A stretch of DNA of 32,974 nucleotides from assembly GCA_021732285.1 (NCBI GenBank), contig JAKFVH010000250.1:1-32974 (forward strand). The letters are read 5' to 3'. This DNA is from Reyranella sp. (lineage in GTDB: Bacteria; Pseudomonadota; Alphaproteobacteria; Reyranellales; Reyranellaceae). Under the pieces are notes generated by a model, which was not told the DNA's origin, ran no database searches, and was given only the letters and a program-made list of their open reading frames with translations. Positions 7,670 to 14,134 of the stretch are shown one piece after another (the stretch's first letter is position 1; every line of letters begins with the position of its first letter). The position numbers and the translations under genes are program-made.

Positions 7670-8518
7670 ATGACCAAGGCATTTTCTGCGGTCTCCATCC
7701 CGGATCTCACTGACGTAGAACAGCGGGTCTACGCAAAGTATGAGGTTTCACGTTCGGACGCGCGTTTAGCTGTTGAATACCTTCAGTGCCTCTTCGACGC
7801 TAAAAGACGGAAGCCCGATCAGGTTGTCATTCTACCCCAAATCGCCGATTGGGCTTGGCACGAGCTCATTCTGGATACTGAGCGCTATCGGGCGATGTGT
7901 TCTCGCGTACTAGGGACATTCTTGCATCACCTTGCCACGACCGTTGATCGCCATGAGCTTGCAAAGGACGGGGATGTTGATGCGCGTGATTTGCTGGACC
8001 TAGAGCCGGCACGTGCGCTGCCAAGTCTTGAGGGAAGCAACCTTCGCCAATGCTTTCTTGATTCGATGGCCATGATGCGAGAGGTCTACGGGCTCGGCTC
8101 AGGATCAAATCCTGAGCAATGGCGAGAAGCTGGATGGGATAGCCCTGCATATAGGCTTCGTGCGCCTATTCGGATCGCCGATCTTCAGAAGTACGCGAGT
8201 AGCGTGCCCAATATTGGACGATCGAACTTGGCACCATCTCTTACGTGGTTGCCAAGCCGAATTGCGAGAAGATTTGGAATTTCTTTGGATGCCGCAGAAT
8301 GTGGTGTCAAAGAATACTCTAATTTCTTCCTATCGTTACGTTCCTCCGCTAACGAACAAGCTCGCGAATGCTCTGTTCTCTGCGAAATTGCTTGGGAGGA
8401 GCATGTACTATGGACAAAAAGATACGCTGAGGATTGCTACAGCTTCCTCGGCTATTTTTTGGAGCACGTCCCGCGAACGGTCTTTTCGGAAGAATCTGCT
8501 ACCGCCAAAGCCGCTTGA
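7670..8518 (+). CDS. Unknown protein with two copies of a WHxxILxT…Y…C…G.FLHH-type domain
   Basis: This 282-residue soluble protein has an internal duplication. Residues 30-92 contain ADWAWHELILDTERYRAMC then LGTFLHHLATTV. Residues 207-271 contain CEIAWEEHVLWTKRYAEDC then LGYFLEHVPRTV. Both halves share the spacing of Trp, His, Thr, Tyr, Cys, Gly and Phe-Leu-x-His. The pattern resembles the glycine-rich-domain-containing-protein-like (GRDP-like) family of bacterial hypotheticals, where His residues of this motif are conserved; this assignment is tentative. The second copy has lost the Trp-His pairing (AWEEH). A GAGG ribosome binding site at 7657-7660 supports the start. Lower GC and many A/T third positions set it apart from the bulk genome. 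It is followed after 21 bases by a membrane protein gene on the same strand. Confidence 0.7.
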   Translation: MTKAFSAVSIPDLTDVEQRVYAKYEVSRSDARLAVEYLQCLFDAKRRKPDQVVILPQIADWAWHELILDTERYRAMCSRVLGTFLHHLATTVDRHELAKDGDVDARDLLDLEPARALPSLEGSNLRQCFLDSMAMMREVYGLGSGSNPEQWREAGWDSPAYRLRAPIRIADLQKYASSVPNIGRSNLAPSLTWLPSRIARRFGISLDAAECGVKEYSNFFLSLRSSANEQARECSVLCEIAWEEHVLWTKRYAEDCYSFLGYFLEHVPRTVFSEESATAKAA

Positions 8519-8539
8519 GCAAAGATCGGACGATAAGAC

Positions 8540-9178
8540 ATGGCACTTGCTATGGCAGACGTAGCGGAGATTTTTAAGGTTCTCTTGCCGGTCGTTAGTA
8601 TCTTAATCGCGGCTAGCGCAATTTTGCAGACGCTTGAGCGCGCACGCCGCGAACTCGCAGTCAACCTGATCTATAACTGGGCTAACCATACTGATTGGGC
8701 AGCAAGCCGTTCAGTCGCGATAGCAAGGGTGCTACCTGAAGCTGCAATTCATGCAATTAGCGAAAAAAAAGTTGCATCCATACCTAACGACCATTACGAC
8801 GCCGTTATCAGTATCTTGAGAACCGCGTTTACCGAAGACCTTTTGCCTGCCCCGCCCAGCGACAAGAAAAAGAAATCGAACGGCGACAAGGCTGAGTTTC
8901 AGATTAGCCGAGAGCAAAGCGCATTTATTCTGTTTCAATGGGTGCGTTGGTTAAACCGCCTCGAAGGAACGCTCGCTGCGTGGCAGCAGGGCGCGGCTGA
9001 TACAGATCTTATGGCCCGTGAGTTCGCGCCCTTAGTAGAGGGCTCGACCGCAGAGTTGGCAGTGTTAACGAAAGTGCGCGACGGGCTACCTGTCATTGAA
9101 GAGTTTTACAAGCAGCAGCGCGAAACCGGTGGAATAAAGGTTCGCCCAAGGCTTGGCCTCTTCCCTTGGCATCCTTGA
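8540..9178 (+). CDS. Membrane-anchored protein of unknown function
   Basis: This 212-residue protein has one N-terminal membrane segment (VLLPVVSILIAASAILQ, about residues 14-30) followed by TLERARRELAVNLIYNWANH and a soluble helical region. The arrangement recalls DUF4760-type proteins (one helix, then an ARRELxxxL…W region), but I am not certain of that. A lysine run (DKKKKSNGDK) marks a flexible middle segment. A second in-frame ATG at 8552 is an alternative start. It lies 21 bases after the duplicated-domain gene, is similar in base composition, and probably shares its transcript. Together they are the only genes in the low-GC stretch after the tRNA. No function can be given. Confidence 0.68.
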   Translation: MALAMADVAEIFKVLLPVVSILIAASAILQTLERARRELAVNLIYNWANHTDWAASRSVAIARVLPEAAIHAISEKKVASIPNDHYDAVISILRTAFTEDLLPAPPSDKKKKSNGDKAEFQISREQSAFILFQWVRWLNRLEGTLAAWQQGAADTDLMAREFAPLVEGSTAELAVLTKVRDGLPVIEEFYKQQRETGGIKVRPRLGLFPWHP

Positions 9179-9500
9179 ACTCGCCAAGAGGTTAGAGACT
9201 CCACCGCTCCCCCGCAAACGACCGCCTGTCGGCACGGCCCGCGCCAGCCCCGGTAACACCGGCGGGCGGCCTAAACCCTACGGGCGGGCTAATACAGGGC
9301 ACCTAGCGGAGACGGGGGCCTTTACCGGGCGGGGCCTATACGGGGCGCGGGCATGCGGGTCGTAGTGGCTGGGGGACGTATTCAGTGGCTCGGCAAGGCG
9401 GTGCTGACCGCCCGACGAGCTGTTCCAGCTTTTGATCGGTTCGGCACGTCCTCTTCCATGGCATGCTGCTCTGTGTTGAACACGATACGTGGAGCACGGC
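9179..9500. repeat. Gene-free gap with degenerate GC-rich short repeats
   Basis: The 322 bases between the membrane protein and the O-methyltransferase hold no supported gene. At 9263-9340 there are four loosely related copies of a unit like cgggcgg(g)cctaaa, starting at 9263, 9281, 9313 and 9326. The spacing is irregular, so it is not a clean tandem array. The stretch marks a sharp return from low to high GC. Nothing resembling a tRNA 3' end duplication was found here. The promoter of the methyltransferase gene should lie in the last 100 bases but I cannot place it. Confidence 0.4.
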
Positions 9501-10526
9501 ATGAGGGGAGAGCACGGTTCTTTGACGGGTGCAGCGCCGCCCACCACCGTCCGTCTGCAGAACATCGCCCAGTCCTACGGCCAGTCGGCAGCCCTCATGG
9601 CCGCCGTCGAGATCGGCGTCTTCACGGCGATCAGCAACGGGGCGGGGACCTACGCCGAAGTGGCGCGGGCGGTCGACATCCATCCGACCAACGCCGAGCG
9701 CCTGATGGTCATGCTGTGCGCCGCCGGTCTGTTGGAGAGCGCTGACGCCCGCCATCGCAATGCCGCCGACGTCGAGCGTTACCTGGTCGACGGCAAGCCC
9801 GGCTACATGGGGCCCTGGATCACCTTCACCAAGCCGCAGTGGGCCCAGTGGGGCCGGCTGGCCGAACACCTGCGCACCAAGGACCTCAAGGTGATGGGCT
9901 CGATCGAGACCTTCACCGTGGCCGACGCGCGCCGCTATCACGAGGCGACTTTCTCGATCGGCCTGGGCGCCGGCCGCCGCTTCGTGCGTCAGGTCGATCT
10001 TTCGGGCCGCAAGCGCATCATGGATATCGGCGGCGGCTCGGGCGCCTACTGCATCGCCGCCGCCAAGGAACATCCGGCGCTCCGCGCCGTGGTGCTCGAC
10101 CTGCCGGTCGTCTGCGAGGTGGCGCGCGACTTCATCGCCGCCAATGGCCTCGCCGACCGCGTAAAAGCCCAGGCCTGCAATTTTACGCGTGATCCATTCC
10201 CGGCCGATTGCGACGTCGCCATCATGGCCTCGAACCTGCCGATGTACGGCCGCGACATGATTGCGAGCGTCATCAAGAAGGCGCACGACGCCCTGCTGCC
10301 CGGCGGCCAGATGCATCTTATCGGCGAGATGACCAACGACCAGCGCACCGGTCCGTGGGGGCCGGCCTATTGGGGCCTCGGTCAGGCGGTGTCGGATTCG
10401 CTCGGCCTCGCGCACTCGGAAGCCGACGTGACGGGCTACTTCCGCGCCGCCGGCTTTTTAGACGTCGGCCTGCACGACTTCATCGCCGGATCGCTCGGCC
10501 GCGTCACCGGCACCAAGGCCGGCTGA
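9501..10526 (+). CDS. SAM-dependent O-methyltransferase, plant-type family 2
   Basis: This 341-residue protein has the two-domain layout of acetylserotonin/caffeate-type O-methyltransferases. Residues 15-95 form an N-terminal winged-helix dimerisation region (MAAVEIGVFTAI…AERLMVMLCAAGLLE) and the C-terminal half carries the SAM-binding glycine motif IMDIGGGSGAYC (residues 173-184), then the acidic VVLDLPVV. Such enzymes methylate hydroxyl groups of small aromatic or polyketide-like molecules in the cytoplasm; the substrate is unknown. The ATG at 9501 has GGAG at 9491-9494; an in-frame GTG at 9489 is an alternative. The nitronate monooxygenase gene follows one base after its stop, so the two are cotranscribed. 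Confidence 0.87.
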   Translation: MRGEHGSLTGAAPPTTVRLQNIAQSYGQSAALMAAVEIGVFTAISNGAGTYAEVARAVDIHPTNAERLMVMLCAAGLLESADARHRNAADVERYLVDGKPGYMGPWITFTKPQWAQWGRLAEHLRTKDLKVMGSIETFTVADARRYHEATFSIGLGAGRRFVRQVDLSGRKRIMDIGGGSGAYCIAAAKEHPALRAVVLDLPVVCEVARDFIAANGLADRVKAQACNFTRDPFPADCDVAIMASNLPMYGRDMIASVIKKAHDALLPGGQMHLIGEMTNDQRTGPWGPAYWGLGQAVSDSLGLAHSEADVTGYFRAAGFLDVGLHDFIAGSLGRVTGTKAG

Positions 10527-10527
10527 C

Positions 10528-11481
10528 GTGTTCCACACCGTCATCTGCGATCTTTTAGGCATCAAATACCCGATCCTGCAGGGCGCCATGCAGGGCGGCG
10601 GCGGTGTCGAGCTGGTCGCGGCGGTGAGCGAAGCGGGTGGGCTCGGTGTGCTGCCGACCTTCGGCGGCACCGACCAGAAGCTGCGCGCCGATATCGTGGG
10701 CGTGCGCGCGCGCACCCAGCGGCCGTTCGGCGTCAACATCATGCCCATGGGCCGCGGCATCACCGAGCGTTGCGCGGCGACCTGTATCGAGCTCGGCATC
10801 CCCATCGTCACCACGGGCCGGGCCGATCCTGGCGAAGCCGTCGTGCGACGGCTGAAGGACGCCGGCATAAAAGTCGTGTCGGTGATCCCGACGGTCGAGC
10901 ATGCCAGGCGCATGGAGGCCGAAGGCGTCGACGCCGTCGTCGCCTCGGGCGCGGAGGCGGGCGGCCATGTCGGCACCGTCTCGACCTTGCCGCTGGTGCC
11001 GCAGGTGGTCGACGCGGTGAGGATCCCGGTACTGGCAGCGGGCGGCATCGGCGACGCCCGTGGCCTGCTCGCGGCCTTTGCGCTGGGCGCCGTCGGCATC
11101 CAGATGGGCACGCGCTTCATGGCGACGACCGAGTCCGACCTGAACGACTGGGGCCGCGAGCGGCTGCTGGCGATGCGCGAGACCGACACCATCGTCACCC
11201 GCGCCATGACGGGCGCCACCGTGCGCTGCATCCGCACGCCCGAGATCGCGGCCTACGAGGACGCGGTGGCGCGCGGCGCCGATGCCGCCGAGCTGAAGGA
11301 CCTCGCCGCCCGCGTCCGCACGTCGCGCTACGGCGAGGACAAGAGCGATCGCCGGCAGTCGGCGGCGGGTCAGGTCGCCGGCCTGATCAGCGAGGTCGTG
11401 TCGGTGCGCGCATTGATCGAAGGCATGCTCAGCGAGGCAGCTCGCCTGGCCGAGCGGCTGCCGTCGATGGCGAGACGATAG
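10528..11481 (+). CDS. Nitronate monooxygenase (2-nitropropane dioxygenase family)
   Basis: This 317-residue FMN-dependent TIM-barrel enzyme oxidises alkyl nitronates to carbonyl compounds and nitrite. It begins with the typical LLGIKYPILQGAMQGGGGVE, continues with GGLGVLPTF, and has the active-site region VVASGAEAGGHVGTVSTLPL whose His is the expected catalytic base. The phosphate-binding part reads PVLAAGGIGDARGLLAAFALGAVGIQMGTRF. It starts with GTG one base after the TGA of the O-methyltransferase gene, so translation is probably coupled. The family includes members acting on other substrates, so the exact reaction is inferred. Confidence 0.92.
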   Translation: MFHTVICDLLGIKYPILQGAMQGGGGVELVAAVSEAGGLGVLPTFGGTDQKLRADIVGVRARTQRPFGVNIMPMGRGITERCAATCIELGIPIVTTGRADPGEAVVRRLKDAGIKVVSVIPTVEHARRMEAEGVDAVVASGAEAGGHVGTVSTLPLVPQVVDAVRIPVLAAGGIGDARGLLAAFALGAVGIQMGTRFMATTESDLNDWGRERLLAMRETDTIVTRAMTGATVRCIRTPEIAAYEDAVARGADAAELKDLAARVRTSRYGEDKSDRRQSAAGQVAGLISEVVSVRALIEGMLSEAARLAERLPSMARR

Positions 11482-11619
11482 TACTATAGTTATTGACTAG
11501 CACTGGAGTTGGTGTTACGCTTCACTGGCTAACTTTCGCTCTTTGCATCGTTAATCCGTTCACATATGCGCTTGGCATGCCGACCGCGCCTGCGGTGGCT
11601 TGCCATGATGCATTCTTTT

Positions 11620-11735
11620 CCGTCATCCCGAGCGGAGCCGCCCGAAGGGCGGCGCAGTCGAGGGACCTGTTCTTGTCGATCGGCAACAAAAAAGGTCCCT
11701 CCACTACGCGCTTCGCGCTCCGGTCGGGATGACGG
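11620..11735. repeat. Palindromic intergenic repeat of the gtcatcccga type
   Basis: The outer arms ccgtcatcccga (11620-11631) and tcgggatgacgg (11724-11735) are perfect reverse complements. Nested inside are a 7-bp hairpin at 11637-11653 (gccgccc, loop gaa), complementary segments gagggacct (11660-11668) and aggtccctc (11693-11701), and a 4-bp hairpin at 11708-11718. Repeats opening with gtcatcccgagcg are widespread in proteobacterial intergenic DNA; no transposase is encoded. The rest of the 420-base gap 11482-11901 between the nitronate monooxygenase and the convergent SGNH gene shows no gene. Confidence 0.85.
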
Positions 11736-11901
11736 TGTTTGAAGAGAGGCCCAATCCATAGGGGCCTCGGCTTTTGCGCAACACCACGCTCTCTGTCGGA
11801 AATACCGGGAATGCCGGAAAGTCCGAATTCCGCTGGCAGTGCATGCACCCCAAGAGTGAGACAGAGGGGGTTGCCGAAACTGCGGAAACTGCGCAAACCC
11901 C

Positions 11902-13143
11902 TCAGGGCTTGCGTTGCAGGCCCCAGGTCTTGGCCAGCAGCTCGCCGATCCGCGCCGCCACCATGCGGTTGCCGGGGCTGTGGCCTTCGGCGTCGGCGAG
12001 ATAGTGGATCGAATCGGCGTAGATGGTGCTGGTGTCGTTCTTGAAAATGTCGCCCAGGTCGTAGATCGGCAGGCCGCGCTCGCGGAGCGTCATCATGCCG
12101 GCGACCATGCGGCGGTAGAGCTCGCCGTAGGACAGGTCGCCGACGACGCGCCGTTCATCGTCGGTCAGCGTCTTGCCCCAGGCCGGGATGGGCTGCATGA
12201 AATAGGCCGACTTCACGCCATTGTCGTGCGCAACCGCCTCGGTCGCGCGAAAGTATTTCTGGTAGAGGTCGAGCTGGACGTCGAACAGGCGTTGCGGATT
12301 GTCCTGGATGTCCTTCGGCAAGGCGAAGAGGCCGGGGATCGTCGTCCGCTTGTTGGACTTGAAACTGTCCTTGCCCTTGGCGGCCGCCTCGATGCCGCGG
12401 ATGAGCAGGTAGGCCGCGTGCGACTTGCCGAGGATCGGATTGATCGACATCGCGCCGGCGATGCGCCCCATCACCCAGCCGATCGCGGCGTCGCCGAAAT
12501 TCTCGTCGGCGGCGAACGGATTGGCTTCGAGGAAGTTGGCCGCCGGGCCTTCCAGCCGCTGGTCCATCTTGGGCTGGAAGTAGTAGTGCTCGTTGTAGCC
12601 GCTGAGATTGATCACGGCATCGACCGCGGTGGCGTACATCGCGAAGGCGATGAACGACTGCGGCTCCTTCCAGGCGCCGGCGGCGGCATCCAGCACCATC
12701 CACGGCTTGCCGTTGGGGCTCAGCCAGGTCTTGTTCAGCTCCTCCTCGAGATAGCGCGGATAGGGCGGCTTCTGGTTGCCGCCGAGGTAGGCTGCGACCG
12801 AGCCGCCGCTGATCATGACGACGTAGCGGTCGGTGGGCTTGACGGTGGGGAAGTCGGGACCGAACAGGCCGACATTGTTGGCCCACGAGATGCCGCACGG
12901 CGGGTTGGCGTGATGCACGAACGCCCAGTAGGGATGCGGATAGAGCGTGTCGATGAAGCGGCAGCCCGTGCCGCGCGTCATGTCGCGCACGTAGGTGTTC
13001 TGGGTGCGCTCGAACAGCTCGGCGGCCGGCGTGTGGCGGCCATCCTCGAGATAGAGCCAGCCGATGGCCATGACCTCGACCGCGGCCAGAGCGACGATGA
13101 ATCCGACGACGATCGAGATGAACGAGAAGAGGCGTTTCTTCAT
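11902..13143 (-). CDS. Membrane-anchored SGNH-hydrolase-like protein
   Basis: This 413-residue protein starts with a membrane anchor (residues 5-30, LFSFISIVVGFIVALAAVEV), so the rest is likely periplasmic. It shows the scattered motifs of SGNH/GDSL hydrolases: ISGGSVAAY (Ser at 115), LSGYNEHYY (Gly-x-Asn near 182-184) and ADSIHYL with Asp377 and His380 as the catalytic pair. Members cleave or transfer ester groups, often acetyl groups on sugars; the substrate here is unknown. The start ATG shares one base with the stop of the TauD/TfdA gene upstream (TGATG), so translation is coupled. A second SGNH-like protein with the same anchor-plus-domain plan lies just upstream in the same direction, suggesting paralogues in one pathway. 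Confidence 0.75.
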   Translation of the reverse strand: MKKRLFSFISIVVGFIVALAAVEVMAIGWLYLEDGRHTPAAELFERTQNTYVRDMTRGTGCRFIDTLYPHPYWAFVHHANPPCGISWANNVGLFGPDFPTVKPTDRYVVMISGGSVAAYLGGNQKPPYPRYLEEELNKTWLSPNGKPWMVLDAAAGAWKEPQSFIAFAMYATAVDAVINLSGYNEHYYFQPKMDQRLEGPAANFLEANPFAADENFGDAAIGWVMGRIAGAMSINPILGKSHAAYLLIRGIEAAAKGKDSFKSNKRTTIPGLFALPKDIQDNPQRLFDVQLDLYQKYFRATEAVAHDNGVKSAYFMQPIPAWGKTLTDDERRVVGDLSYGELYRRMVAGMMTLRERGLPIYDLGDIFKNDTSTIYADSIHYLADAEGHSPGNRMVAARIGELLAKTWGLQRKP

Positions 13144-13988
13144 CACACCGGCATGTCGCCGCTGATCTGGATACGCCGCATGAGGCGGCGGAACGGGCCG
13201 GTGTCGCCGAGCGCGATGTGCTTGGTGCTGCGGTTGTCCCAGAAGGCGATCGAGCCCTTCTGGTAGCGGAAGCGGAAGGTGAATTCCGGCCGGTTGCCGT
13301 GCTCGAACAGGAAGTCGAGCAAGGGCTTGCTCTCGGCCTCGGTCATGCCCTCGAAGCCCACCGTGTAGGACTTGTTGACGAACAGCATCTTGCGGCCGGT
13401 CTCGCGATTGGTCCGCACCACCGGATGGCAGCTGCGCGTCTCGCGCCAGTCGGCGCCGTCGCGGTGCTTGGTCGAGCGGCCCTTGTTCTTCCCGGCCTGC
13501 GGGCCCGCCACCATGATGTCGCTGTGCACGGCGCGCAGGCCCTCGAGCATCTTCTTCATGCCGTCCGACAGCGTCTCGTAAGCAAGGTACTGGTTGGCGA
13601 ACATGGTGTCGCCGCCGTAGGCCGGGATGTCGATGCCGTAGAGGATGGCGCCCATCGGCGGCTCGGGGCACATGGTGGTGTCGGCGTGCCAGTCCTCGCC
13701 GACATAGCCCGTGTCGCCCGGCTCGCGGCGGACCATGACCACTTCGGAATCGTCGCCCATGCCGACATAGTTGGGATGGATGAAGATCTCGCCGAAGCGG
13801 CGGGCGAAGGCCTTGTGCCGCGCGACGTCGAGCTCCTGGTCGCGGAAGAACACCACGCAATGCTCGTTCAGGGCGTCGCGGATCTCGCCGATGGTCTCGT
13901 CGTCGAGATCCTGCGCCACGTCGACGCCGGAAATCTCCGCGCCGCCGGCGCCGGAGAGCAGACGAATCTCGAGACGCGTGTTGCGCAT
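13143..13988 (-). CDS. TauD/TfdA-family Fe(II)/2-oxoglutarate dioxygenase
   Basis: This 281-residue enzyme is of the family that couples 2-oxoglutarate decarboxylation to substrate hydroxylation, as in taurine or 2,4-D breakdown. The iron ligands are visible: His101 and Asp103 in DWHADTTM and the distal His257 in RSTKHIALGD. The 2-oxoglutarate-binding arginines are in FRRLMRRIQISGD. The N-terminal GGAEISGVDVAQDLDD and VVFFRDQ segments are typical. The start at 13988 has GGAG eight bases upstream; an upstream in-frame start at 14027 falls close to a repeat and lacks a ribosome binding site. The gene is coupled to the SGNH-like gene by a one-base overlap. The substrate cannot be read from sequence. 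Confidence 0.93.
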   Translation of the reverse strand: MRNTRLEIRLLSGAGGAEISGVDVAQDLDDETIGEIRDALNEHCVVFFRDQELDVARHKAFARRFGEIFIHPNYVGMGDDSEVVMVRREPGDTGYVGEDWHADTTMCPEPPMGAILYGIDIPAYGGDTMFANQYLAYETLSDGMKKMLEGLRAVHSDIMVAGPQAGKNKGRSTKHRDGADWRETRSCHPVVRTNRETGRKMLFVNKSYTVGFEGMTEAESKPLLDFLFEHGNRPEFTFRFRYQKGSIAFWDNRSTKHIALGDTGPFRRLMRRIQISGDMPV

Positions 13989-14030
13989 GGGCTCGCTCCG
14001 CCGTGTGTTCCCGCTTGAGGCTATCATATT

Positions 14031-14119
14031 CCTCTCCCCCGCTAGGGGGAGAGGTTAGGTGAGGGGGAATCGACGTGCGTAACCCCCTCACCCAGCCTCT
14101 CCCCCTAACGGGGGAGAGG
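14031..14119. repeat. Three-hairpin palindromic intergenic element (cctctccccc type)
   Basis: Two perfect 10-bp hairpins with identical arms (cctctccccc / gggggagagg) and different loops, at 14031-14054 (loop gcta) and 14096-14119 (loop taac), flank a central pair gtgaggggg (14059-14067) and ccccctcac (14083-14091). The element occupies most of the gap between the SGNH-like gene and the dioxygenase gene. It has the same hairpin-palindrome-hairpin plan as the elements at 15699 and 32393. Confidence 0.93.
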
Positions 14120-14134
14120 AGGAAGAGCGCACCG

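Noticed and set aside
9263..9340. Possible CRISPR-like array in the GC-rich repeats
   Set aside because: The units are short and degenerate, the spacing is irregular, there are no conserved-length spacers, and no cas gene is present.
9153..9365. 70-codon plus-strand frame overlapping the end of the membrane protein gene
   Set aside because: No ribosome binding site, overlap with a better-supported gene, and it is mostly translation of the GC-rich short repeats.
9179..9500. Possible attachment-site copy of the tRNA-Arg 3' end
   Set aside because: I looked for a repeat of the T-arm and acceptor end in this gap and found only short chance matches such as gggacg.
11902..14091. Reading of the second SGNH-like gene as a 729-residue protein
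   Set aside because: The N-terminal extension is an out-of-frame reading of the dioxygenase gene; the ATG at 13143 directly precedes a clear membrane anchor and is coupled to the dioxygenase stop.
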